64,000 nt of DNA from Xylocopa sonorina (Eukaryota > Arthropoda > Insecta > Hymenoptera > Apidae). A program made the translations under genes and the position numbers. This document shows, one piece after another, positions 36,645 through 49,044 of this stretch. Each line of letters starts with the position of its first letter. The first letter of the stretch is position 1. The DNA is taken from the NCBI RefSeq assembly GCF_050948175.1, contig NW_027490114.1, positions 310,001-374,000 of the forward strand. The letters run 5' to 3'. The notes under the pieces are model-generated. The model did not search any database. It had not been told where the DNA came from and saw nothing but the letters and a program-made list of their open reading frames with translations.

Positions 36645-38494
36645 ATTATACTTGTCTGCTACTACACATCAACGGAACCTGAATTCTACAGTTCCTTGAA
36701 ACGGGATGGCGCGTTACAGTGTCTACATGTCAAAGCCATGAGACTCTGGTGCTCTATGCAATGAAATTGAACATCTCATTTCAATGTTCCGAAGTAAATA
36801 AGCTTTAATCATGTATTCATAGCATTATGCTTGTCTGCTTCTACACATCACAAGAATATGAATCCAACAGTACGACGCAGCAGTATGGCGCTTTAAAGTG
36901 GCTGGATGTTAAAGCAGTAGAGTTCTAATGCTTCACGCATTGTAATTGCACATGCCATTTCAAGGTTTCAAAGTAAGTAGTTGTAATCTGTCATGCATAG
37001 CACTATGCTTATCTGCTTCGACATTTCATAAGATTGTGAATTCTACATTCTCATGCAACAGGATGGCGTCTGTCTGCGTGTCAAATGAATAGAGTTCTGC
37101 ACCATGCAAGGTGTTGGCGCATCTCGCTCCAACGTTTCGAATTAAGTAAGCTGTAATCCTCTATGCGTGGCATTATGATTATCTGCTTCAACATTTCTAA
37201 AGAATGTAAACTCTAAGATTCCATGCAACTAGATGGCGCTTCACAGTGTCAGCGTGCAAAAGTAATGGTGTTCTAATGTTCCATGTAATACGATGGCAAA
37301 TCTCATTTCAACGCTTCAAACTAAGTAAGCTGCAATCTTCAATTTATAGTATTATGCCTGTCTTCTTCTACGTTTTAAAAAAATGTGAATTCTACAGTTC
37401 TGTGCAACTAGATTGTGCTTCACATTGTCTGCATGTAAAAGCAATATACTTCTACTGCTCTATACAATGTGGTGGCTCATACCACTTCAACGTTTGAATG
37501 TGAGTAAGCTATAATCTTTAAAGCATAGGATTATGATTGTCCGTTTCTATAGTTGAGAAAAATGTGAATTCCGCAGTTCCATGCCACGAGATGGCGCTTC
37601 ATATTGTCTGCGCGTCAAACCAATGGTGTTCTAATTCTCAATGGAATGCGATTGCGCATCCCATTTCAACGTTTCAAAGTAAATAAGCTGTAATTTTCTA
37701 TGCAGGCATTATACTTATTCGCGTCTACATATCCTAAGAATGCGAATTTCTATTATGCGAAGCATTAATCTATTATGCATGGCATTATGCTTTTAAGCTT
37801 CTACGCTTCAAAAGTGTGTGAATTTCACAGTTTCTAACAACTGGATTGCGCTTCATGATGTCTAGGCATCAGAGCACTAGAGCTGTAATGCATAAAGTGA
37901 TGCTTGAAACAAAGCAGCTCGTTTACATTGAAACGGTGAATTCAGATGCCCCGTCGCTACACATGGGGCATTAAAACTCCATTGCTTAGACACGTAGACA
38001 TTATGAAGCACAATATTGTTTCAACGAACAATAGAGTTCACATTCTTTGGTAGTGTAGAAGCAGATAAGTATAATGCTGCGCATAGAAGATTACAGCTTA
38101 CTTACTTTAAAACGTTAAAATCAGATGCAACACCGCATTGCATGGAGCACTACAACTCTGTTGCTTTGATACGTAGGCACTATGACTAAGACCAATCCCG
38201 AGACATGGAACTGTAGAATTCACTTTCATTAGAAATGTTGAAGCAGATAAACATAAAGATATGCATAGAAGATTACATTACTTTCTTTGAAACGTTGAAA
38301 TGTGGTGCGCCGTTGCAGTGCATGGAATATTACAACTCCATTACTCCGACACGCAGATACTATGAAGCGCCATCTCGTTACATGGAACTGTAAAATCCTC
38401 ATTCTTCGGAAACATAGCAGCAGATAAGTATAATAATAAGCATAGAAGATTACAGCTTACTTACCTTGAAATGATGAAATGAGGTGTCGCATTG
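36645..38494. repeat. Satellite A array, forward then reverse
   Basis: About ten monomers of the CATTATGCTTATCTGCTTCT subtype, spacing near 178 bp (36821 to 36999). Orientation changes from forward to reverse at about 37890. The array is interrupted inside a GCATTGCATGG motif by the BEL element at 38495 and continues at 44299. Confidence 0.9.
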
Positions 38495-39209
38495 TGTTTG
38501 AGTACGCGTTACGTTGAGACTTATTTTCAGTTGATAAGAAAGCGAAGTGCGTAAACCTTCGTCACGAATCTTTTCGTCTCCTTTGCAATGCACGCCCTAA
38601 TACGTAATATGGATGTAGATAGATACAATTGGAGTTAACACGGTTTCTCAAAAAAAAAAAAAAAACAACAATTATATTTAATTTCAAATGAATTCACAAA
38701 GATTGAGTGTTTTTCATATACTCAGATTTATCTGAATCTGAATTTCTACTAAGTTCTTGAGCGATGAAGTCAGACTGTTTTGTATTAAATTCGTGTGGAA
38801 GAGTGATCAATGGTGTGGCATTAAGATGAGACGTTATTGGTAGAAAATCTGTAGATTTGCTTTTTTTATGGAAGTGGGGGAGACAAGAAGGCGCAAAGCG
38901 TGGTACGATGGGCTGAAGGTCGGTTGCGACTGGTAAGAGGGGGCAGAAAATAATTCAATAAAACTGCCAGGTATATGGTATATGCAATTTGAAGGGTCAC
39001 TACGGAGACTTAATTTTGAAATTTATTATAAGGCCCTATTCTCTTGCTTTACGTGTTTATTGCTGTTGCGTGTCAGTTAGGGTTTTCGCAGGATTTGTGG
39101 AATTTGAAGTTTGTTAGCCAGGTGTTTCGTTGAATGAATTATGTCGAGTGAACAGTGATGAGGATGATTAATTATTATAGCTTGAATAGTATGTTCATCG
39201 CTGGATACA
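38495..39209 (-). repeat. 3' LTR of the BEL/Pao element
   Basis: It matches 43606-44300 over its length, with small indels. These include a 15-A run here at about 38651-38665 that is absent from the partner. Shared landmarks are CGCCCTAATACGT, GAATTTCTACTAAG, and TATATGCAATTTGAAGG. Confidence 0.92.
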
Positions 39210-39340
39210 GTCCCCCCGTTGAGAGGCTAGTGAGCATCCAGATGAATATGTGATGTATTGTGAGGTAAGAGTGTGTGGTTGTGTTATGATGTGTCTACTG
39301 CAAGCTGGTACTCTTGGTCTGTGGATGAGTTTCATTCTTG

Positions 39341-39730
39341 TTAAATTCCGGGCAATCTTCTTCGTCTGTCCGGCAATGGAACAAGTTTTTTGACTGTTAG
39401 ATCAAACTTGTTCGAAGCCGTCCTAACGGTGATTGCGCGCTCGATGCCGTCAGAGCCGGGATAGGTTTGGATAATTCGTCCTAGTGGCCATTGCATGGAT
39501 TGCGTGTTTTCTTCATTAAGGAGGACAATCTTTCCCTCCGTGATCTGATGACTACCCTTCGTCCATTTGCTGCAGCTAGTGAGCTTATTAATATAAATAC
39601 TCGTAATGTAAATATTCGTGACGTCAACGAGTCCAAAAGTGTTGCCACGTCTTTTGGATCTATTTTTAACTAGAAAAGCGATTGGATTGCATGTCTCCAA
39701 AGTTGTGTTGGTGTATACTCGTGGCAGCAT
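39341..39730 (-). pseudogene. BEL/Pao C-terminal domain (DUF5641-like)
   Basis: The frame ends WPLGRIIQTYPGSDGIERAI, TVRTASNKFDLTVKKLVPLP, the typical last domain of BEL Pol. It is open to its natural stop close to the 3' LTR. Confidence 0.87.
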
Positions 39731-39760
39731 CGGAAATTAGGATATGTCTTGGGGTGAGGA

Positions 39761-40111
39761 CTAACAGGTCTTTGAATCTGAAGAAATTGGAGTGACTGAG
39801 TGAGAATTAAGGATACTTCCGATGTGGCTTATAAGGGTTATGAACTGCTCTACTGTGAACAGCTCAGTTTCTGCAACGCGCGTTAAATGGCGCTTATAAG
39901 ATTTTACTGTGGCCCCCCAGAGACCGAAATGTTGTGCGTATGGTGGGATAAAGTGCCAGTTGATTGATTGATTTGATAAAAATGACATGACTGTTTTGTG
40001 GTTACCTTCTGAACATAGTAACTCTTTTATCTCTAGAAACTCATTATTTGCTCCGACGAAGTTTGTTTCACTGTCAGAGCATAAATTTATGCATATTCTC
40101 TTGCGATTCAT
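39761..40111 (-). pseudogene. BEL/Pao integrase catalytic part
   Basis: SDSETNFVGANNE (the second catalytic Asp; the family reads SDNGTNFVGA), INWHFIPPYAQHFGLWGATVKSYKRHL (the third acidic residue of GGLWE is missing), then SHIGSILNSH. The first Asp lies upstream in another frame. Confidence 0.86.
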
Positions 40112-40378
40112 ATTCTCAGCGATGAAAGTCTCAATCGTGAGATCGTGGACAGTTTCGAGATGAGCGGCCTTTACTGCCAGGCAGACGAAAACATAGACTT
40201 ATTTTCTTCTACAATTGTGGTATTGCCGATCTTTAGTGAAAAAGGGTCCACAATAATCGACGACTACATTGATGAAGGATCGAGATTGGGTGACGCGTTC
40301 TTTCAGTAGATTGCACATACGGTAATTGACCGCTGGTGGGTTGGCGCGGCAACAACGAATGCAAACCCGTATTGTTTT

Positions 40379-40567
40379 CTAGACTTGGCATCGGCCATCA
40401 ATGGGCCAATATTTTCTTCGTGTACTGTATAATGTTACCTGGACTCCAGCGTATAAATGTGTGAGATGTTCGTTTATAATGATGAGAGCAGTTACATGAG
40501 TTTTCGGTGGAATTATGGGCTGTTTCTGGGAGAATGGTGGTAGCGAATGTGTCAATCGACCATCCAC
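40379..40567 (-). pseudogene. BEL/Pao integrase zinc-binding domain
   Basis: HVTALIIINEHLTHLYAGVQ gives part of the HHCC module (one His of LLH appears as LY), followed by the RKYWPIDGR block. Confidence 0.8.
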
Positions 40568-40802
40568 TCTTAGGATTCCACCTTCGTCAAAAAATCAATC
40601 TTGTCAATTTCCTCTTTATTTGGTCGTGCCACTTGTTTCGCAGAAATCGCAATTCGTCGATGATGTGTATACTCTGTGCTGTTCTTAAGATGACCTGTTT
40701 GGAGTGTTCGAGTTCAGCTACCGATAGGACTCCATTTTCGATGTGGGACCTTTTCACTGTTGAACCTGTGAACGTGACGAACCCGTCGCGTTGTGTCGCT
40801 AA

Positions 40803-40991
40803 TCATCGATGGTTGTTCTTGTTTGTATTTCTGATACCCGACTTGCTACGAATGTTTGTAGCGTGTGTGACAATGTTTTGAGCCAATGTAGAACGATGGT
40901 GGAATCCGTCCATAGAACCGTACGATTGCACTCTAGCTGTAAAGCCTGGTGAATCGTGATGAGTAACTTCGTATGCAGTAGTGCTCCGCAC
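40803..40991 (-). pseudogene. BEL/Pao RNase H fragment
   Basis: In the frame adjacent to the open one, the minus strand reads LWTDSTIVLHWLKTLSH and TFVASRVSEI, the conserved BEL RNase H motif with its Asp. A frameshift separates it from its neighbours. Confidence 0.78.
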
Positions 40992-41108
40992 AGTTCGAGT
41001 CGTGGAATTGATTGACTCTATAGGGTTGCCACTTTCGATTTCGCTATGAGGAGTTCTACCTGTATATGTCCTTGCTTATTGTCGAATTGTAGGTAGATAC
41101 AAGCTCCT

Positions 41109-41210
<102 letters not shown>

Positions 41211-41421
41211 AGTCACATAATCCATGAAGCTCTGCTTTTTCCCTTATTGATAATAGTTTTTCGAATTGGACGTTGTTTAGGAGTGGTAGTTGAGCATAGT
41301 ACATTATCCACTCTGTATGAATGGCCACCGGTAGTGATTCGTACCAATCCACCTCCAGGCTCAAATCTTTTGGAGCAGGATCTTGGCCACGATTATAACT
41401 GGACGAAGGGGCCTATTGGGT

Positions 41422-42120
41422 CTATAATATTTGGTATATTATCGCGATTTCAGAACTAATCGAGCGTTTGGTGATGCTCGGTGGGGGTGACGTTGCTTTT
41501 ACTGCATATCCGATGGAGTCATCTGAGGAAGTCCAAACCACGCCGAGAGTTCTGATGATTGCCCATTGTCGGACCTTTAATCTGACGGTTTGTAGCAGCT
41601 CAGATAGTTCTTCTCGCAATGTACGGGTCTCTTCTACGGTTGTTCCAGTGAGCGCGTCATGGATGTAAAAATCACGCCTTAAGATTTTAGATGCATTGGG
41701 AAATCTGTGTTATTCGTCATTGGCTAGTTTGCGTCAGGCAATGGATGACCAAGAAAAGTGCAACTGAAAGCACGAAGCTGACCGTGTTTAATTGATATAT
41801 TCGAATTTTTCCGGTGGCATTGCGTCATAGAATGCGTTGGTGTTTGCTATTAGCTAGACGCACTATAAATTGTCTGAACATTTTTTCGATATCGCCTGTG
41901 ATGACATATTTATGCGTACAGAATCGCATCAATATGTGAATCAGGCCTTCTTGGATCTTCGGCCCGGTATGTACTGTATCGTTGAGGGATACTCCCGTTG
42001 TTGTGGCATCGTAGCCGTGAAGTACCACCCTCAACTTGGTCGTTTGGCTACCGATTTTCGTGACCCCATGATGAGGCAATTAATATCCCCCGTTCACGTG
42101 TTGGTTGGTTTCGATCTCTG
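41422..42120 (-). pseudogene. BEL/Pao reverse transcriptase (inactivated)
   Basis: The frame at 42079-41825 reads LNDTVHTGPKIQEGLIHILM and YVITGDIEKMFRQFIV. At about 41662 the active-site box reads YIHDALTG, so the first Asp of YVDD is His. TLREELSELLQTVRLKVRQW follows. Parts lie in different frames. Like the element at the left edge, it has lost the first Asp of the box, but by a different change. Confidence 0.85.
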
Positions 42121-42503
42121 ACATGTGACCAAGGACAAGATATTCTTGTATGACTGCGTAGTACTCCCTTGTTAAAGTTGGATCGCGCTTCAGTTTCCCT
42201 GCCAATGCAGTGAATCATTTTAAAGCTCTAGATCTGGATTCACCGAATCGTGGTCCTTTATCGTTGAATGGGAGTACCACAACGTATCCGCGCTTCGCGT
42301 GGTATGTAGTCGGTAATGTGTCTTACAGGCTCTCTCCGATTTGGAGAAACGGTGGATTCTGGATACTTACTCAATCTTCCAAAATTGTCGTGGTGATGTC
42401 AAGTGGTAACGTGGTGGTTTTATGATATAAGTTTCTGTGTTTGGGTTGGGATAAATCTGTAACAACGCTAGGACAGCTCCAGCGCTGAGGAGCAGGCTGA
42501 CTG

Positions 42504-42926
42504 TCACTGGACAAGAACAAGTTGAATTTTGAAAGATCTGGAAGATGGATGAATGGGTTGATCGAGAATTGGCGATGAGATATTTGCGACTATAAAAAAG
42601 GTCAGATCTCGTTCATAATCGCTGACTCTTGATTTAAACGTTGCCGTGATGGAGTATTCTGCTATTGTATACATTATGTTTAGAACACCGATGGGTACGG
42701 AACAGCGTTTTCTTGGAATGCCGAGATTCTTCGCGAGGGTTTCTGACATAAAATTTATAGTTGCGCACGTGTCGATCAATGTTCGACAGTTGACTGGTTG
42801 TTGATCGTGGTCTAAAATATGAATTTGTGTGGTTACGAGTAATTCATTCGTAACTGAATCGGCGACAAACGCGTTTTGATGTCCCCCTTCCTTCGGCGCC
42901 TCAACGTCATGAAGTCTTTCGGACAT
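42504..42926 (-). pseudogene. BEL/Pao aspartic protease (DUF1758)
   Basis: A 140-codon frame: ILDHDQQPVNCRTLIDTCAT with DTC where the active site should be DSG or DTG, then INFMSETLAKNLGIPRKRC. The fold region continues to VANISSPILDQPI. This is the best kept protein of the element. Confidence 0.85.
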
Positions 42927-43010
42927 TGAAGATTCTCCGTTCGTTATCGGTTCTTGTTCTTCGGGTGAATTGATGATTAGCGGTTTAGAAGTAGTCTGTT
43001 GCCGGGTTCT

Positions 43011-43304
43011 CTACGCTTGGTGATGTATCGTGTAATGTTGCTTGTTAGGTATGCGACAGGAGCCACTGTGGCACAGGCTATATTTGTGTCCCTTGCGCAA
43101 GCAGTTTATGCATAGTGAAACCTTTTCGACAGTTGCCTTGCGGTCTTGGACTGAGAGCCCGTGAAACGCTTCACATGCCCAGATGCTGTGTCCTCCGATG
43201 AAGGCAGTGATCTGACCGAATATGTTGCCGCGTTTACGAGGTTGGGAACTGAGACTAATTACATGAGGAATGGACTGAGCTTGTTCGAGCGATCGGGCTG
43301 ACAT
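43011..43304 (-). pseudogene. BEL/Pao gag zinc-knuckle end
   Basis: HSIWACEAFHGLSVQDRKAT is followed by a CCHC-type CINCLRKGHKYSLCHSGSCR and KQHYTIHH, the double cysteine/histidine motif at the end of BEL gag. The N-terminal gag (43305-43600) is broken. Confidence 0.87.
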
Positions 43305-43605
43305 CGTGGAAGATGAATCAGAAATGAATTGACGAATAAACGAGTTTACCTTTTCGATGTGAGGATGTCAGGTATGTTGAGATCTGCCACGATGTCTGGA
43401 ACCCCTGGGATGATCGAAATGTTGCTGCAAAGAATCTCAAGTTGTCCTGGGGCGTTGGCTTGATCACTGGGTTGATATTTCAGTCGCTGAGTGTTGGTTG
43501 AATGACACTATAGTTCGGGCACTCACAACATTGACTTCAACGGTTCCTTTTTATAACTCGCTGTTTACAGGAGTCCAATTTTGAGTCCGACTTAAAGGAC
43601 CAAAA

Positions 43606-44300
43606 TGTTTGAGCACGCGTTACCACGAGGCTTATTTTTGTTTGTTAAGCCAACGAAGGGCGTAAAGCTTCGATACGAACCTTTTCGTCACCGTTACCGT
43701 GTGCGCCCTAATACGTGATACAGTAATAGGGAAGTAGGTAGATACAATTACAATTGACACGATTTCTTAACAAGTAACAATTATATTTCACTTAAAATGA
43801 AATCATAATGATTGAGTTATTTTCATGTTTTCTGATGTCTCTGAATTTGAATTTCTACTAAGATCTTGCGCGATGAAGTTAGACTGTTTTATAGTGAATT
43901 CGTGTGGACAAGTGGTCACTAGATGGTACGTTATTGGGGAAAAATTTGCATCTTTTCCGGAAACTGGGAGGAAACAAGAAGGAGCGAAGGGGGGACCAAG
44001 GGTTGTAGATCGGTGGCGACACGTAAGAGGAGCAGACAATAAAGGAATAAAACGGCCAGGTATGTAGTATATGCAATTTGAAGGATCAGTACGAAATATC
44101 AATTTTGAAAATTATGATAAGACGACATTTGTTGCTTTAGGAGTTTATTACTGCTATGTGTGGGTTATTGATTTTTCAGGATATGTGAAATTAGGAGTTT
44201 GGTAGCAAGATGTTTCGTTGAGTGAATTATGACAAGTGTCTGAATAAGGATGAATCGATTAATTATTACAGCATGAATCGCATGTTTGTCGTAGGACACA
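43606..44300 (-). repeat. 5' LTR of the BEL/Pao element
   Basis: Partner of 38495-39209. It starts TGTTTGAGCACGCG and ends GTAGGACACA on the plus strand. The inner side abuts the putative primer-binding site at about 43590-43605. Confidence 0.92.
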
Positions 44301-45020
44301 TTGCATGCAGCATTAGAACTCTACTGTTTTGACACGTAGACACTATCAGACGTCACGCTGGTGCTAGAAACTGTAGAATTCACATTCTTTTGACGAGTAG
44401 AAGCGGATAAGCTTAAAGCGCTGCATAGAACATTACAGCTGTCTTACTTTGAAACACTGAAGTGAGATACGACATAGCATTGCATGGAGCATTACAACTC
44501 TATTGATTTGAAACGTAGACACTATTAAGGACAAGTCAGGTGCAATGAATTATATAACTTACATTCTCTGGATGTGTACAAGTAGAAAAGCATAATTCTA
44601 TGCATAGAAGATAACAGCCTACTTACCTTGAAATGCTGAAATCTAGATGCCCCATCGCAATGCATGGAGCATTAGAACCCTATTGCATTGATACGTAGAT
44701 ACTATGAACCGCATCACCATTGCAAGGGAATGTAGAATTCACATTATTTAAAGGCGTAGATCCATGTGAGCATAATGCTATGCACAGAATAATACAAACT
44801 ACATACTTTGAAACGGTGAAAACAGTTGCGCCATCGCATAGCATGAAGCAGTAGAACCTTATTGCTTGGAGACGTAGACAATACAAAGCACCATCCCGTT
44901 GCATGGAACTGTAGATTTCAAATCTTTTTGTAGTGTATAGGCAGATAAGGATCATGCGATGCATAGATTATTACAAGTTACTTACTTTGGAAATTTGAGA
45001 TTAGATGCTTTTTCGCACTG
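44301..45020 (-). repeat. Satellite A array, reverse, continuing from 38494
   Basis: Four monomers. The first bases (TTGCATGCAGCATTAG) complete the monomer cut by the BEL element. The array ends at GCATGGAGCC, where an LTR-like sequence starts. Confidence 0.88.
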
Positions 45021-45024
45021 CATG

Positions 45025-45480
45025 GAGCCAAAATGATCAAGTGTTACAGGCTGCTCGATTCCGTACAATAATACTCAATATATATAGTATGTATAATAAT
45101 CAAACGCTATGCTTCAACGTACGCTACGTTGCTCCGGTCAGAAAATGGTCGCGGGAATTACGCAATAACGTAACGATCAACCGTGGATTACCACTCGCTT
45201 AACGATATAAGACGCAGTACAAGGCAAGAAAGAAAAATGCAGCTGGAAAATGGGACGCTTTAGCGTATAAGCACTCACGCTCTCCTTTCCAGACGATCCT
45301 GGCTCCTTATGGCGGCCCACGTTCTCTATCTCTTTTCCTCTACAAAATCGCTTGCTTATAGAATTCGATTGGTTGCCCGCTAGTTCGCTCGCTAGTTCAC
45401 TCGCTAATTAAATTGCCTGCAGTCCTTGGGCTTCCCGAATCCTCCTCGGGGTTCCCTGGTGGGGTCCCAATGGGGCTTCA
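45025..45480 (-). mobile_element. LTR-like element copy 2, partial
   Basis: It shares GGAAAATGGGACGCTTTAGC, GTATAA.CACTCACGCT and GGGGTTCC with 62110-62300 on the same strand. Its right end diverges from the other copies. No coding content. Satellite changes from reverse to forward across it. Confidence 0.6.
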
Positions 45481-46690
45481 TGGTTTACAGCAACGGGATA
45501 GCGCATCTCATTTTAACATTCCAAAATAATTAAGTTGCAATCTTCTATGCATCGTATTATACTTTGCTGCTTCTGCTATTCAAAAGAATGTACTTTTTGC
45601 AGCTCTGTGCACTGGAATGCAGCTTCATAGTGTCCCCATGTCAAAGCAATAGAGTTCTCATTCTACATGCACCGCAATTGCCCACGTCATTTCAACGTAT
45701 CAAGATAAGTTGTAGTGTTCTATGCAATGCAATGTACTTATCTATTACCACGTTGCAGATGAATCTAAATTCTGCGCTTCCTCGCAACGGAATAGCGGTT
45801 CATAGTGTCTACCTGCCAAAGTAGGCTCGCACCTCACTTCCACGTTTCAAAGTAAGTAAGCTATATTCTTGTGTGCATAGCATTATGGCTGTCTGCTTCT
45901 ACGCTTGAAAAGAATATGAATTCTACTGCTCTATGCAACTAGTTGGTGCTTCATAGTATCTGCGTACAAAATCAATAGACTTCTACTACTCCATACATTA
46001 AAATGACACATCTTATTTGCAAGTTTCAAAGTAAAATAGATAATATCATAATATGAAATTAGTATAGCATAAGATGCGCCATTGCATAACATGGAACAGT
46101 AGAAGTCTATTGCTTTTATACGCAGACGCTACGAAGTACCAACTAGTTGCATAGAATTGTAGAATTCACATTCTTTTAAAGCGTAGAAGCAGACAGGCAT
46201 AATGCTATGCATAGAAAATTACAGCTTACTTACTTTGAAACGTGCAGATGAGGTGCGATATCGCATTGTATGGAGAATTGGAATTCCACTCCTTTGGCAC
46301 GTTGACACTATGAAGCGCCAACCCTTTGCATGGTACTGTAGAATTTACATTCTCCACAAGTGTAGAAGCAGATAAGCATTATGCTATGTATAGAAGATTA
46401 CAGCTTACATACCTTGAAACGTTGAAATGAGATGCGATATCGCATTGCATGGAGCAGTAGAAGTCTATTGATGTAGCACGCAGACACAATGATGCGCCAT
46501 CCCGTTGCTCGTCACTGTAGAATTCACATTATTTTGAGGTGTGATAGTAAACGAGTATACTGCTATTCTTATTAAATTACAGCTTACTTACTTGAATACG
46601 TAGAAACTAGATACGCTATTGCATGGCATGAAGAATTAGAGCTCTACTGTTTTGACACGCAGACAATATGAAGCGCCAACGGCTTTCTGA
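45481..46690. repeat. Satellite A array, forward then reverse
   Basis: About seven monomers, forward to about 46025 and reverse from about 46055. The sequence between (AAATAGATAATATCATAATATG) is not clearly part of either and marks the switch. Confidence 0.87.
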
Positions 46691-47043
46691 GTCTATTATT
46701 TGAGCACCGGCTTCGCGCAAACGCGGGTTTCTAAGTCTGACGATTGAGCACTGATCTTACGATGATGTGCAATTTTTTTTTGCTGGACTGAGTGTCTTGT
46801 ACATCGACTTGGATTTACTTGCCATGGTTATGTCGATCTTCATTTTTTATACTCAAAACATAAAACCTATGCGATAGTTTAGAAACAATCAAGGCAAGAA
46901 TTATTCTCGTACAGTGTATCCTATTGTCATTTTCTGTTTCGTTCGCTTATGCCTTTAATTTACCAGTATAGCAAATTTTATTATTTTGTAACTTTTTACC
47001 CACATAATATAGTGATATTATTGATGAATATATTGCTAACTTG
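46691..47043. other. 5' flank of the piggyBac-type gene
   Basis: Non-satellite sequence from GGCTTTCTGAG to the transposase start. I looked for TTAA target duplications and matching inverted ends with 48960-49040 and could not find convincing ones. The element boundaries are therefore unresolved. Confidence 0.5.
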
Positions 47044-48733
47044 ATGTCAAATTATTCAGTACATTCAGAAGATTCTGATATAAAAGTCGAGGACTGCGAT
47101 AGTTATGTGGGTCCAAGAAGAAGGTCAAGAGCCATTTCACTACAGCATTCAAGCGATTCCGAATGATTCCAGTGATTGTGAAATGTTCACAGCATTGCAT
47201 AGTTACAGTGAAGTGTGGTCAGATGTCCATAAAATTCTTGCCACATCAGATTTTACAGGGGAGACCGTCCCAAAGATTTTTCCTACTGATAAGAAAAGCG
47301 TAAAAGAAATCGCCGAATTGTTTATTGGAAATTATTTGTTTCAATTAATGATCAATGAATCCAGCATGTATTACCAGCAATATAAGGACAAAAGTGAGAA
47401 GAAGAAAATATCAGAGTGACGTGATATTACTCTAGCCGAGATAAAAGAATTTCTTGGTATAATTATGGTGATGGGCCAGGTAAAGAAAGATGTAAAAGAT
47501 GATTACTGGTGCTCCGAATTCTACACGAGAACACCATCGTTCTCCACTATAATGCCACGTAATAGATTTCGCCAGATTTGTAGGACGTGGCATTTTTCAA
47601 ATAATCAAACAATAACCGGTTCTAATAAGCTCGCTAAGATTGAGTCCATTCTGAGCTATTTAGTAGATAAATTTAAATCTGTATATACGTCTAGGAAAGA
47701 ATTTTTGTTTGATGAATCCATTATTCCATGGCGTGGAAAATTGTCTATAAAAACATACAATCCGGCAAAAATAACAACGTGTGGCCTACTTTGCCGTATG
47801 CTATGCGAAGCTAGAACCAGATATATTTCCAATATAGAAATGCACTGTGCGGAGGGCAAAAAATTGGACCCGACAATTATGTCATTACTTGATAAAAATA
47901 TATGTTGGGAACACCACTTATACATGGACATCTATTATAATGGCATTAAAACTGCAGAATTGCTCATGACAAATGGTACACGAGTTTGTGGTACAATTAG
48001 TCCAAATATGGTGTTCCTGAATCTTTACTGCATTTCAGATTGTGAAGTGGAGAATATAGATGTAAACGAAAGGGTGAAGTTTAAGTACAGGCGTGGAAAC
48101 TGAAACAGAATGTCGTACACATGGGTTCTACGATACATTCGGGAGAATTAATGGAAATAAATAAAATACACAGGAAAACTAAACAAGAAATTACAAAACA
48201 TTATTCCGTCATAGAATATAATAAATATATGATGGGTGCAGATTTGGCAGATCATTATTTATCATATTATTCCATCATGAGGAAAACGGTGAAGTGGACA
48301 AAGAAGAGAGTCTCGTTTCTTTTAAATTGCGCACTGTTTATTGCACTTAGATTACGTATTGAATTGAATGACAACATTATAAAATATAAACAATTTTTAC
48401 ATACTGATGGACGTTCTTGGATCGAGGAAAGCGCAAATGTACAAGATGTACTAACTGATACCTCTATTACTACTCCTTCTAACAATTCAAGTACTTCTGT
48501 ACATATTCCTATACCTCGCACACCAATATTTGATAGCCCCAGAGACTTCCGGATCATATGAAGAATAATAAAGTTACCAGAATTCTTGGACCAGGGAAAA
48601 AAAATTGAATCGTAAGACGGCCTTCAATGTTTGCTCTGCTGGTAAAAATAGAAGCGAGAGCAGCTTTATGTGTACTGAATGCATAGTACCTTTACATCTT
48701 GGATAGTGTTTCCAGAAATACCACACTTGCTTC
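47044..48733 (+). pseudogene. piggyBac-type transposase, broken by a stop and frameshifts
   Basis: The start is likely ATG at 47044 (MSNYSVHSEDSD), with a frameshift near 47160. The frame 47105-48103 is continuous except for one TGA at 47417. It carries FDESIIPWRG (first catalytic Asp), YNPAKITTCG, YMDIYYNGI (second Asp) and TRVCGTISPN. After a frameshift near 48090, 48121-48561 has YNKYMMGADLADHYL (third Asp) and KKRVSFLLNCALFIALRL. Downstream, 48625-48733 encodes a cysteine-rich end (NRSESSFMCTEC, CFQKYHT) like the piggyBac C-terminal zinc domain. All three catalytic aspartates survive, so the loss of function looks recent compared with its neighbours. Confidence 0.88.
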
Positions 48734-49044
48734 AAATATTAACACATTTGCCTTCTGTTTACGTTATATATATGAAATAATCCAGCATGAAATAAGAAAC
48801 TGTATTTTTCTCTGTTAATATAAATTTAAAATTTCGATATTCTTTTTCTAATTACCGTTAAATTGTATATGATGAATATGCAAATAAAATGTTCTATTTG
48901 ACGACAATATATAACGTTTTAAATATTTTATTTCGCTATTCAGCAACCTGAAACAAACGAATTTGGCCGGCGGGGAACTGGGATTAAAGATGCCAATACG
49001 TTACAGGCTCTCAGTCTTTAAATGTCTCTTAGGTCGTCGGTTAT
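48734..49044. other. 3' flank of the piggyBac-type gene
   Basis: AT-rich to about 48940 with AATAAA at about 48883, then a short GC-richer stretch (GCCGGCGGGGAAC) and the return of satellite A at about 49045. No gene. It probably holds the unrecognised right end of the transposon. Confidence 0.5.

Noticed and set aside
47105..47419. Start of the piggyBac ORF at the Met at 47105
   Set aside because: The better start is ATG at 47044 in another frame. The Met at 47105 lies in a frame that becomes coding only after a frameshift near 47160.
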